Shown: positions 1-7,044, numbered from the stretch's first letter. The stretch is DNA of 16,006 nt from DASWYB01 sp036405195 (GCA_036405195.1 DASWYB010000006.1:1-16006), one strand, 5' to 3'. Notes: generated by a model from the sequence alone, not told the origin. Translations and numbers: made by a program.

Positions 1-43
1 TTGCGCCGCGTAAGGGGGGCGCATCAATCAGTCAGTCAGCAAC

Positions 44-69
44 GCCGTGGGGACTTCGGTTCCCACGGC
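44..69 (+). promoter_or_regulatory. UUCG-tetraloop hairpin upstream of the KH-domain gene
   Basis: Bases 44-54 pair with 59-69 to give an 11-bp stem with one G-T wobble, closed by a C(TTCG)G tetraloop, a very stable RNA fold. No T-tract follows, so it is not a classical intrinsic terminator. It may end the transcript of a gene outside the window or form part of the leader of the gene at 161. A similar hairpin precedes the next gene at 1126. Confidence 0.6.
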
Positions 70-70
70 C

Positions 71-108
71 TTACCTTACTCAGCCCAACTTGGACTGAGT
101 AATAGTAA
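71..108 (+). promoter_or_regulatory. Second leader hairpin before the KH-domain gene
   Basis: TACTCAG (77-83) pairs with CTGAGTA (95-101). A small inner CCA/TGG pairing and outer TTAC/GTAA arms extend it across a short internal loop. It follows the UUCG hairpin directly and ends about 50 bases before the chosen start at 161. No convincing promoter was found in 1-136: TTGGAC at 90-95 and TTAAAT at 114-119 are possible but weak. Confidence 0.4.
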
Positions 109-160
109 GCAGTTTAAATGTTATTAGTACTCGGCTTTGAAAGGCCAAGGTAAAACGAGA

Positions 161-1024
161 ATGTTGCCGATCGGTTTGTACTTTAAGCTCGAGGGCGACA
201 AGTGGATTGCCACGCTTCCCGACTACCGCGAGTCAGAGCGTGACCGCAACGCCCAAGAGCTGGCAGCTCGGGAACGGGTCATCGGCGTCTTAGAATCCTG
301 CGCAGAAGTGCGCATGGATCTTGCGTCGCATTCCCGTTTACGGCGGCCCGCGATTGAGTTTGCGATCAGGCCGTTCAGAGATGGCTGGGGGTACCTCATG
401 GGTAACCTCGGCGACATGTGGCCCAGCCACTTCCTGTTTCTTCGAGCTGTTATGGAGAACCAGGATGGCCTTCTCCAAGGCAACGCCGCCTACGCGTTCT
501 TGAAGCAGTTCTACCACCGCTTCCTGGAGCATCATCCTCGAGTCTTTCCCGATCATGAGGAAGCCCCTCTCGAGACGCAGGTACGCTACTGCGCAACGCA
601 GCGGAAGCTTTTCCTCAAGTGCCCGCGCTATACGGGCATCTTGATTGGGAAAGAAGGAGTTCACATTCGGAGCGTCCAGCAGGCGTTCCGCAGTGTGGGT
701 GTGAAGGTCGAGGTGGACTCCATTAAGCCGGTCATGGTGGATGAAGCGCGGACGCTGCAGGTAGCGAGACTGCTGGTCGAGACGGGTTGCCGCGTAACGT
801 CTCGGGTAGAACGTACGGGAGGCGCTCATTGGGAGTACTCCCTGTGGGATGTTTGTCGCCGAGTCGATCCAGCCCGCGGGGCGGGTAACTCGTCGGAGGT
901 TCGGCACACTCTGGCGTGGATGATCGAAGTCTGCGTTGGAGTCGAAGCTCTCCATGAGCGCTATCCCGATAACGACCTCCTGGATGAGATGGCCGGCCTC
1001 ACAGATCGTCTGTCGGCCGAATAG
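161..1024 (+). CDS. KH-domain (putative RNA-binding) hypothetical protein
   Basis: Encodes about 287 residues from ATG 161, chosen because AAGG at 147-150 is spaced 10 bases before it. The in-frame TTG at 137 has no ribosome site. Residues about 149-188 look like a KH fold: a beta strand (KLFLKCP), the diagnostic loop IGKEG at 162-166 (GxxG form), then a helix and the strand VKVEV. KH domains bind single-stranded RNA or DNA through that loop. The flanking parts, about 145 residues before and 100 after, match no family I recognise. GC content is about 58% in a hand-counted 60-base sample, higher than in the metabolic genes to the right. It is followed after 101 bases, containing another UUCG hairpin, by the small gene at 1126, probably in the same transcript. 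The KH call is motif-based; the cellular role is unknown. Confidence 0.6.
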   Translation: MLPIGLYFKLEGDKWIATLPDYRESERDRNAQELAARERVIGVLESCAEVRMDLASHSRLRRPAIEFAIRPFRDGWGYLMGNLGDMWPSHFLFLRAVMENQDGLLQGNAAYAFLKQFYHRFLEHHPRVFPDHEEAPLETQVRYCATQRKLFLKCPRYTGILIGKEGVHIRSVQQAFRSVGVKVEVDSIKPVMVDEARTLQVARLLVETGCRVTSRVERTGGAHWEYSLWDVCRRVDPARGAGNSSEVRHTLAWMIEVCVGVEALHERYPDNDLLDEMAGLTDRLSAE

Positions 1025-1046
1025 GGTCTTTGACCCTGACAGGTGC

Positions 1047-1076
1047 GGCAACGGACAGGTTCGCTTGTCCGTTGCC
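1047..1076 (+). promoter_or_regulatory. Intercistronic UUCG hairpin
   Basis: GGCAACGGACA (1047-1057) pairs perfectly with 1066-1076. One wobble and one G-C pair extend it to a TTCG loop at 1060-1063, for a 13-pair stem. There is no T-tract. A short hairpin GGGTC/GACCC (1024-1036) lies before it and CTCTC/GAGAG after it. The layout repeats that seen upstream of the gene at 161: UUCG hairpin, CCTTAC-like bases, second hairpin, start. It could be an RNA-processing or stability element between the two genes. Confidence 0.6.
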
Positions 1077-1125
1077 CCCTTACTTCTCTGCTCTCAAGCT
1101 CGAGAGTGGAGATGGTGAGGTTTGC

Positions 1126-1608
1126 ATGTTATTGGTGCTGTTGCAGATAGTGGCGGTGTTGTTGTTCTATCGCCGTCCGAGCGTACGTCTCAGCTACCAT
1201 GATAGGGACGAGTGCGCGGTAGTTGCCAGTATGATCGGCGACCTCTACACGTCGCTGAAGACAAAACAAGAGGTGCCACTTTCGTCTCGGCTTTACTTCC
1301 TGGCGGAAGAATATGCCGATAGTGAAAACCTCTATGGGGGAAACGCGGGTGAGGCGGAAGTCTGCGACGATACCTTGCTCGCCCGTCGGGAAAAGCGGCT
1401 CCACCAACTGTTGGTGGCCGCTCTCTGGCGGGCAGGTCGCGTACAAGGCTTCAGGCTGCCGGTCTCTCTGGGCTACCAATCCTGGAAGATCGATCGGGTG
1501 CGTAATCAGGAGGAGTTGCTGCTGACTGCGGCTGCTCAGGTGTCGCAAGACTTCGTTCAGCTCGGCGGAACGTTAACGGCTGCGAAGCCACAGGCTGTGC
1601 AGTCGTGA
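1126..1608 (+). CDS. Small membrane-anchored hypothetical protein
   Basis: Encodes 160 residues from ATG 1126, preceded five bases upstream by the ribosome site GGTGAGG. The frame is open back to a TTG at 1030, but that part lacks a ribosome site and overlaps the hairpin region. The N-terminus (MLLVLLQIVAVLLFY followed by RR) is a short hydrophobic segment that may be a membrane anchor with the remainder in the cytoplasm. The rest is soluble, rich in Arg, Glu and Leu, and matches no known family. It probably shares a transcript with the KH-domain gene and is followed 30 bases later by a strong terminator, so the two genes appear to form one unit. Function unknown. Confidence 0.55.
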   Translation: MLLVLLQIVAVLLFYRRPSVRLSYHDRDECAVVASMIGDLYTSLKTKQEVPLSSRLYFLAEEYADSENLYGGNAGEAEVCDDTLLARREKRLHQLLVAALWRAGRVQGFRLPVSLGYQSWKIDRVRNQEELLLTAAAQVSQDFVQLGGTLTAAKPQAVQS

Positions 1609-1637
1609 TACCGCTACTATGCTACGTCCGTACACTC

Positions 1638-1676
1638 AAACGCCGCGGAAGGTTTCGACCTCACCGCGGCGTTTTT
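1638..1676 (+). terminator. Rho-independent terminator of the KH-domain/membrane protein unit
   Basis: AAACGCCGCGG (1638-1648) pairs with CCGCGGCGTTT (1664-1674). An inner AGGT/ACCT helix sits on a TTCG loop and the right arm runs into five T. The A-run on the left may let it work weakly on the other strand too. Confidence 0.85.
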
Positions 1677-1680
1677 GCGT

Positions 1681-1729
1681 ATAAAAAGAGCCGGTTCGTC
1701 CTCCCCTTACATGGGAAAAATGAACCGGC
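1681..1729 (-). terminator. CCGGTTC-stem terminator, copy 1
   Basis: Read on the minus strand, GCCGGTTC (1729-1722) pairs with GAACCGGC (1697-1690). The loop contains a small CCC/GGG helix and the stem is followed by TCTTTTTAT. It lies 27 bases after the stop of the 63-residue gene. The stem matches the hairpins at 2041-2090 and 2718-2772, each of which also follows a minus-strand gene. Confidence 0.75.
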
Positions 1730-1756
1730 ACTGAGTCGAGTCAAGCTTGAGGCCGG

Positions 1757-1948
1757 TTAGTCGCCGGCTACTTCGTCCGAGCCCCCTTTCGGTTCTTCTC
1801 CACCGTTGGTTGCCGAGTCTTCTTCAACTGGATCCAAGTTGGCGCTCGACTCGCTAACCGTTGCCGAATCGGGCGCAGAGCGTGGAGGATACTCTTCTCG
1901 CGCTCCAGAATCGTCAGGAGATTGCAGGAGCCTGAGTCCTAGTCGCAT
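1757..1948 (-). CDS. Small acidic, probably disordered hypothetical protein
   Basis: Encodes 63 residues from ATG 1948 with an AAAGGGG ribosome site eight bases upstream. After a basic start (MRLGLRLL) the protein is almost entirely Ser, Asp, Glu, Pro, Gly and Ala, so it is expected to be disordered and strongly acidic. It matches no family. A well-formed promoter (TTGAAT, 16 bases, TATACT) lies upstream and a dedicated terminator downstream; this supports a real gene despite its length. Its composition resembles the C-terminal tail of the ClpC-type N-domain protein at 2795-3616. A GCCGG/CCGGC hairpin (1752-1768) overlaps its stop codon. It could instead be a noncoding transcript with a chance reading frame. 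Confidence 0.45.
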   Translation of the reverse strand: MRLGLRLLQSPDDSGAREEYPPRSAPDSATVSESSANLDPVEEDSATNGGEEPKGGSDEVAGD

Positions 1949-2005
1949 AGTGAATTCCCCTTTCGAACCTATCTCTGGAATGTTGATATTTATGTCACCG
2001 AAACT

Positions 2006-2033
2006 AGTATATAATAAATAAAATATAATTCAA
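2006..2033 (-). promoter_or_regulatory. Promoter of the 63-residue gene
   Basis: On the minus strand, TTGAAT (2033-2028) is followed by a 16-base AT-rich spacer and TATACT (2011-2006). The predicted RNA start near 2000 gives a leader of about 50 bases before ATG 1948. Confidence 0.7.
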
Positions 2034-2040
2034 TGCATTT

Positions 2041-2090
2041 ACATAAAAATTGGTTCGTCTCTGCCCTGTATAGGTAAGAAACGAACCGGT
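2041..2090 (-). terminator. CCGGTTCGT-stem terminator, copy 2
   Basis: On the minus strand GGTTCGT (2087-2081) pairs with ACGAACC (2058-2052), with a small CCT/AGG inner helix, followed by AATTTTTATG. It lies 23 bases after the stop of the gene at 2114. On the plus strand the stem extends to 10 pairs through G-T wobbles. Confidence 0.65.
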
Positions 2091-2113
2091 TATGAACCAA
2101 ACCACGATGCCCC

Positions 2114-2629
2114 TTATTCCTGTTTCTCTAACCGAACCCCCGCTTCGTCCATGTCATGGGCAACGTGGACGCGCCTGGCCGGTCCGTCTCCGAACTCAAC
2201 CAAGAATCCGAGCCACTTGTGGAGGCTCACGCTCCCTCGAAAGGTCATGTGCCAGGTGCGATTGGAGTCGTACCTAAGGTTAAGACAGGCACTGAGATAC
2301 ACAACCGTGAGGTCGAGAAGGTATAAGGTTTCTGCGGGACAAGTGAAAGGTGTCAAGTCTTCATCCGTGACCAACCCCTTAACGCGGCGGAACCACCTTG
2401 GCTGATTGGGCGCCTTTTTAATAGCGCCTTCGTCAATTGCCTCCATTGTCCAATAGGCCAAATTCCAGGCCCATCCCATCACTTGGTGATGCGTAGGACG
2501 CTGATCAGGAGCGATACGGACCGTTGCTTTGGATCCGAGCCGTCGCATGCACCATCTCATGCGTGCTGCTTGCTCCATAAGCTCACTCAGAGGAGTGACG
2601 ACGCTTGAGTCGATTAAGTAGTGTTGCAT
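2114..2629 (-). CDS. Hypothetical protein, about 171 residues
   Basis: The reading frame is open from 2710, but the TTG there coincides with the -35 box of a good promoter (TTGATT, 17 bases, TATGCT), so translation probably begins further in. ATG 2629 (MQHYLIDSSVV) is the best candidate, though its ribosome site is poor; ATG codons further in remain possible. The protein has an Arg-rich helix-like stretch (RMRWCMRRLG), several Trp residues, a hydrophobic stretch (LYLLDLTVVYLSACLNL) and an acidic end (DMDEAGVRLEKQE). It has no recognisable motif and I do not know its function. It has its own promoter and terminator and lies between two other orphan genes on the same strand, none sharing a transcript by this reading. 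Confidence 0.55.
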   Translation of the reverse strand: MQHYLIDSSVVTPLSELMEQAARMRWCMRRLGSKATVRIAPDQRPTHHQVMGWAWNLAYWTMEAIDEGAIKKAPNQPRWFRRVKGLVTDEDLTPFTCPAETLYLLDLTVVYLSACLNLRYDSNRTWHMTFRGSVSLHKWLGFLVEFGDGPARRVHVAHDMDEAGVRLEKQE

Positions 2630-2681
2630 TGTCTTTTGTTGCGCAGAAGCAGAGAAAGTGCCAAAACAGCTGGCTGAGTGG

Positions 2682-2710
2682 AGCATAGCAAGCAAGCGAA
2701 CCTGAATCAA
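2682..2710 (-). promoter_or_regulatory. Promoter of the gene ending at 2114
   Basis: On the minus strand TTGATT (2710-2705), a 17-base spacer and TATGCT (2687-2682). The predicted RNA start near 2675 leaves about 45 bases before ATG 2629. The -35 box begins only a few bases after the T-tract of the preceding terminator. Confidence 0.65.
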
Positions 2711-2717
2711 TACTTTA

Positions 2718-2772
2718 TATAAAAAGAATCGGTCCGTTCCCCTGCCCTTGCGGGTGAGAGAACGAACCGGTT
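2718..2772 (-). terminator. CCGGTTCGT-stem terminator, copy 3
   Basis: On the minus strand AACCGGTTCGTT (2772-2761) pairs with the segment 2738-2727 over 12 positions with one mismatch and one G-U pair. The loop holds a CCC/GGG helix and ATTCTTTTTATA follows. It is 22 bases after the stop of the ClpC-type N-domain gene. Pairing is better on this strand than on the plus strand, which supports its orientation. Confidence 0.8.
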
Positions 2773-2794
2773 GTGATGACCAGCGCGCGGCTGG

Positions 2795-3616
2795 TTAGGA
2801 TGTCTGGTGGGCCGTGTCTTCCGTGCTATCTGGATCAACGGTCGACTCCTCCCTAGGAGAAGCGGCCGCTGCTTCGGGCTGCTTGGGCGCGGGGCTTAGG
2901 GTTGCGAGCACGACAGTAGTTATCTGAATACTGATCTCTACGGCAGTGGTGACTTCGTCGGATCTTTCCGGACGGAGGTAGATTACGGAGCCGTCAGGGA
3001 TCGGACTCAGTGGCCCCCTGTTGAGGCATGCGTTTTGAACGGCGGCCTGGAGTTCAGGACCAATGTCCGAGAATGCTACTCCCCGTTCCAGCCTACTTCG
3101 CGCATCGTCAGTGAGCTGGTCATATACGTCAATGAGAGCACGCGTTGCTTCCGGCGAGGCAAGGAGCGGGGTAACCTTGGGTGCTCCCGATTGCATGTGG
3201 TAGACTTCACGCCGCGTGCGCGCCAAGTCTGCTCCGAGCTTTTTGAGTACCCGAGCGGCGAGTCCGTCTTCTTCACGGATGAGTGCCAGCAGGAGGTGTT
3301 CGGTGCCTACGTGTTTGTCGTCGAGCAACCGTGCTTCTTCGTAGGCAAAGTCGAAGACTCTCTTCCCTCGATGGGTGAGCTGCATCTCCTGGCCAAGGTT
3401 CCCGTTTCCACGAGTCACTTGCCGTTCGATATCTGCCCGGATACGAACTAGGGGGATCCCTAGTTGATCCAGAATGCGTCCTGCTACTGAATCTGACTCT
3501 CGGATCAGTCCCAGCAGCAGATGTTCGGTCCCAACGTAGTTTTCGCCCAGGCGTGCGGCTTCCTCTTGGGCAAAGAAGACAACGCGTCGTGCCCGCTCAG
3601 TGAAACGTTGCCACAT
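2795..3616 (-). CDS. Stand-alone double ClpC N-domain protein
   Basis: Encodes 273 residues. ATG 3616 has a strong AAAGGAGG ribosome site eight bases upstream. Residues about 1-145 are two Clp N-domain repeats like those of ClpC: RFTERA and GTEHLLLG in the first, LTHRGK and GTEHLLLA in the second. There are no Walker motifs, so this is not a ClpC ATPase. In B. subtilis ClpC the N-domain binds phosphoarginine through paired Thr and Glu residues; here Thr6/Glu31 and Thr81/Glu106 occupy those places. About 75 residues of unknown structure follow, then a Pro/Glu/Ser/Thr-rich acidic tail of about 35. It may be an adaptor, decoy or reader of arginine-phosphorylated proteins (inference). It is transcribed alone from a near-consensus promoter and has its own terminator. 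GC content is higher than in the adjacent enolase gene. Confidence 0.85.
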   Translation of the reverse strand: MWQRFTERARRVVFFAQEEAARLGENYVGTEHLLLGLIRESDSVAGRILDQLGIPLVRIRADIERQVTRGNGNLGQEMQLTHRGKRVFDFAYEEARLLDDKHVGTEHLLLALIREEDGLAARVLKKLGADLARTRREVYHMQSGAPKVTPLLASPEATRALIDVYDQLTDDARSRLERGVAFSDIGPELQAAVQNACLNRGPLSPIPDGSVIYLRPERSDEVTTAVEISIQITTVVLATLSPAPKQPEAAAASPREESTVDPDSTEDTAHQTS

Positions 3617-3668
3617 CGCTGTGGCCTCCTTTCTTCACAGATCAACTAACTGATTTAGCGATAGTGTG

Positions 3669-3697
3669 AGTATATTATTTTTATCTGTTGCTGTAAA
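3669..3697 (-). promoter_or_regulatory. Promoter of the ClpC-type N-domain gene
   Basis: On the minus strand TTTACA (3697-3692), a 17-base spacer and TATACT (3674-3669). The leader before ATG 3616 is about 45 bases and ends in the AAAGGAGG ribosome site. Confidence 0.8.
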
Positions 3698-3700
3698 TGC

Positions 3701-3729
3701 AAAAAACCGTGCTGGTGGCACGGCTTTTT
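3701..3729 (-). terminator. Terminator of the canonical enolase gene
   Basis: CCGTGC (3707-3712) pairs with GCACGG (3718-3723) over a five-base loop. Six A lie on the left and five T on the right, so it could act in both directions. It lies 20 bases after the enolase stop. Confidence 0.85.
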
Positions 3730-3748
3730 GTTTACTTACATAACTCGA

Positions 3749-5035
<1,287 letters not shown>

Positions 5036-5052
5036 AACATCCTTTCTCTTTT

Positions 5053-5117
5053 ATGTCATGTCGAGCTAGTCGACGAAAACTCTCGTAAAGGGATCGTCGC
5101 TCAGCCCGAGATGACAT
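5053..5117. repeat. 65-bp imperfect inverted repeat in the enolase leader
   Basis: Arms 5053-5076 and 5094-5117 match at 19 of 24 positions as inverted copies. Perfect ATGTCAT/ATGACAT ends and CGACGA/TCGTCG inner ends surround a 17-base loop. The compact palindrome with conserved tips resembles REP or miniature inverted-repeat elements dispersed in many bacterial genomes, but no second copy lies in this window. In RNA it would form a long hairpin ending about 17 bases before the enolase start codon. Confidence 0.6.
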
Positions 5118-5136
5118 TATTTTTTGACGGTTCTGT

Positions 5137-5179
5137 GCTATCCCGTATTCACGGGCAGCTCCGAACGACCCTCCAGCTG
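5137..5179 (-). promoter_or_regulatory. Structured enolase leader with alternative pairings
   Basis: CCCGT/ACGGG (5142-5146 with 5151-5155) forms a hairpin extended by GCT/AGC (5137-5139 with 5157-5159). The same AGCT bases can instead pair with AGCTG at 5175-5179, so the two folds exclude each other. The leader probably starts near 5186, after a possible extended -10 TGGTATTAT (5201-5193) with a poor -35. It matches no riboswitch class I could recognise. Confidence 0.3.
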
Positions 5180-5212
5180 TCGGGCCAGGTTAATAATACC
5201 AAACCTTATAGC

Positions 5213-5250
5213 AAAAAAGAACTCCCTTGCGGTAAGGAAGTTCTTTCTTC
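5213..5250 (-). terminator. Terminator of the NUDIX gene
   Basis: AAAGAACT (5216-5223) pairs with AGTTCTTT (5239-5246), continuing through CCTT/AAGG after one mismatch, with loop GCGGT. On the minus strand a run of six T follows. It begins within ten bases of the NUDIX stop. Confidence 0.85.
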
Positions 5251-5256
5251 TTTGTT

Positions 5257-5721
5257 CTAAAGCGTTGCGGCGACTTTATCGAGGGCTTCTTCGCAGTTAA
5301 TCCGAATGTTCGGCAGAAGGTCAAACTTCGGATCGTTCAACTCTTCACGGGTGAACCACTTAATCTCGGAGTGAGCATCTTTTTCTAAGGTAACTTGGTC
5401 GCTCAAACCGCGGGCGTAGTAGCCAAGGGCGATATGTTTATGGGTGTCACTAATCGCGTGAATATCCATGTAATTCGGGGTTGGTAACATTCTTCCCCCA
5501 CTCACTGGTACTTCTGAGCGAGGAGAAAGTAAATCAAACTCAATTCCCGCTTCTTTTTGCACGATTCGTAAGAGTGCCTGCTCAGGATCTTCGTGCAATT
5601 CAATATGACCGCCAACCGGGAGCCATTTTTGAAGAGCGGTATGGTGGACTAATAAAACTCGGTCCGTATGAACAATAAAGGCTGTAACAGTCCAGTCGAT
5701 CAAATCATGAATGTGTGGCAT
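5257..5721 (-). CDS. NUDIX-fold protein with degenerate Nudix box
   Basis: The 154-residue length is typical of a single NUDIX domain. Family enzymes hydrolyse nucleoside diphosphates linked to another group, using Mg2+ held by the box GX5EX7REUXEEXGU. The fold is visible: VTAFIVHTDRVLLVHH, KWLPVGGHIE, then the box at 38-60. Gly38, Glu44, Arg52, Glu57 and Gly59 are present, but the box Glu at 53 is Ile and that at 56 is Lys; in MutT numbering these are catalytic or metal-binding. Activity may therefore be reduced, altered or lost. ATG 5721 follows AAGGAG at ideal spacing, and the gene has its own promoter and terminator. The NUDIX fold is firm; the substrate is unknown. Confidence 0.85.
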   Translation of the reverse strand: MPHIHDLIDWTVTAFIVHTDRVLLVHHTALQKWLPVGGHIELHEDPEQALLRIVQKEAGIEFDLLSPRSEVPVSGGRMLPTPNYMDIHAISDTHKHIALGYYARGLSDQVTLEKDAHSEIKWFTREELNDPKFDLLPNIRINCEEALDKVAATL

Positions 5722-5738
5722 AAAAACTCCTTACTCGT

Positions 5739-5766
5739 AGTATAGCCTGAGTCAGGAAAAATCAAA
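5739..5766 (-). promoter_or_regulatory. Promoter of the NUDIX gene
   Basis: On the minus strand TATACT (5744-5739) is preceded by TTTGAT (5766-5761, 16-base spacer) or TTGATT (15-base spacer). The RNA start near 5732 gives a leader of only about 11 bases that still contains the AAGGAG ribosome site. Confidence 0.6.
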
Positions 5767-5782
5767 GAGGGATACTTACAAA

Positions 5783-5814
5783 TGAATCAGGTTTATCGAG
5801 CTAATACTGATTCA
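5783..5814 (-). terminator. Hairpin spanning the stop of the glycosyltransferase gene
   Basis: TGAATCAG (5814-5807) pairs with CTGATTCA (5790-5783) on the minus strand across a 16-base loop that contains the stop codon region. The T-rich run after it is weak and interrupted, so termination here is uncertain. Confidence 0.35.
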
Positions 5815-7007
5815 TACACATCAAGCACTTGTTCGATCATTGCTGCCGGCGTGCGCTTTGACCGATTCGTAATACAGCCTTGCTTAAGAGTTGCATGGAG
5901 CGTGGGATTCGTGAGAATTGAGCGGATGGATTGAGAAAGGTCAGCCACTGTAGGTGCTGTGACCAGGCCGTCCATGCCATCAGTAACAAGTTCGCAGGCT
6001 CCTCCAACATTTACCACCACGCTGGGTGTTCCTGCGACCTGGGCCTCGGCAGTAACAAGACCTTGCGTCTCTGTGGTTGAAGGAAATACAAATAAATCTC
6101 CGGCCGCATAAAAGGGATCTAATAACTCACGAGGTTGGCGGCCAGCAAAGTGGATTCTATCGGCGGCAACACTTAGAGCGGCTTGCTCACGGAGTGACTC
6201 TTCTTCAGGTCCGCTGCCTACAAATAAAAAGTGAAGGTTGGTGTGTTCGTTTGCTAATGCATCAAACGCTTGAAGGGCAAGGTCGAGGTTCTTCTCCTTG
6301 GCGAGACGTCCGACATACAGGAGCAAAAAATCCTCTGATTTAATGCCATAACGACAACGGATCTCCTGCTGTTTTGCGGGAGATATGTCTTCCGACTTCG
6401 GGAGGGGTACCCCAGTAGGAATTACTCGGATCGATGCCTCAACGCCCATCTGACGGAGTGATGTTTCGGTGGCTTTAGACGGCACAATGATAGTGGCGCA
6501 TTCGGCAAATATATCGTAGTACCAATGTAACCATGGGCCTAATCCGTACTTTGCAATGCGATCGCTTATTGAGGTAGGTAATTTAACATAGTGTCCATAT
6601 GTCTCATAAAGCGTATGGTGGTGTGCTACGAGAGGGACTTTAAACTTTTTAGCGATTTTGGCACCTACCATCCCCATTAAGAATGGGTGATGAACATGAA
6701 CAAGATCAAGTCCATTATTTGCAAAGTAGTGGACTAAGTGTTTTGTACGCCAAGGTTGAGCAATGGGGTACTCCCACAATTCCCCAATTGCAGGAATTCG
6801 TAGTACGTCGGCGGGATCATTTTGATTTCCAGCTTCTGGTGCGACAATCGTTGATTTAAAATTGGAGGGTAAATTTTGAACAAGCGTATCAACGGCGACC
6901 GTCACTCCATTTGTGAGGGGGTAACCTTCGGTAAACTGCCCAACGTGGCGATTTTTGATTAGAGAAAAAGTAATAGCACTCTTTGTAAGTGCAGTAGTCT
7001 GCTGCAT
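5793..7007 (-). CDS. GT4-family glycosyltransferase, probably glycolipid-type
   Basis: Encodes 404 residues from ATG 7007. The frame extends to a TTG at 7064, but a TAAAAT box lies just before 7007 and no ribosome site supports the longer form. It has the two-domain GT-B layout. The N-terminal part has GYPLTNGVTVAVDTL and HHHTLYETYGHYV, features seen in GT4 enzymes that glucosylate diacylglycerol. The C-terminal part has LLLYVGRLAKEKNLDLAL and the EX7E nucleotide-sugar motif with Glu313 and Glu321 (TETQGLVTAEAQVAG), followed by GGACELVTDGMDGL. It would transfer a sugar from a nucleotide donor to a membrane lipid or glycan carrier at the inner face of the membrane. GT4 membership is clear; the lipid acceptor is inferred from the HHTxYExYxHY-type segment. 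Confidence 0.88.
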   Translation of the reverse strand: MQQTTALTKSAITFSLIKNRHVGQFTEGYPLTNGVTVAVDTLVQNLPSNFKSTIVAPEAGNQNDPADVLRIPAIGELWEYPIAQPWRTKHLVHYFANNGLDLVHVHHPFLMGMVGAKIAKKFKVPLVAHHHTLYETYGHYVKLPTSISDRIAKYGLGPWLHWYYDIFAECATIIVPSKATETSLRQMGVEASIRVIPTGVPLPKSEDISPAKQQEIRCRYGIKSEDFLLLYVGRLAKEKNLDLALQAFDALANEHTNLHFLFVGSGPEEESLREQAALSVAADRIHFAGRQPRELLDPFYAAGDLFVFPSTTETQGLVTAEAQVAGTPSVVVNVGGACELVTDGMDGLVTAPTVADLSQSIRSILTNPTLHATLKQGCITNRSKRTPAAMIEQVLDVYESVLAR

Positions 7008-7014
7008 GGGCTTT

Positions 7015-7044
7015 ATTTTACACCAAGAAACATACGTCTGGGAA
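7015..7044 (-). promoter_or_regulatory. Possible promoter giving a near-leaderless glycosyltransferase mRNA
   Basis: On the minus strand TTCCCA (7044-7039), an 18-base spacer and TAAAAT (7020-7015). Only seven bases separate the -10 box from ATG 7007, so the RNA would start at or next to the start codon. No clear ribosome site precedes the ATG, which fits leaderless translation. Confidence 0.4.

Noticed and set aside
338..1051. Long minus-strand open frame of 237 codons opposite the KH-domain gene
   Set aside because: No ribosome site or promoter, and the plus frame has a start signal, a recognisable motif and the downstream terminator; the frame is an effect of high GC.
2605..2710. Translation of the 171-residue protein from TTG 2710
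   Set aside because: That codon is the -35 hexamer of a good promoter, so it would lie upstream of the RNA start.
1..3616. Genomic island or prophage remnant
   Set aside because: High GC and orphan genes hint at transfer, but no integrase, transposase, tRNA or direct-repeat boundary is visible.
5123..5190. Fluoride riboswitch upstream of enolase, a known association
   Set aside because: A CTGCCC...GGG segment is faintly similar, but the conserved GATG and CTGATG elements and the pseudoknot spacing are absent.
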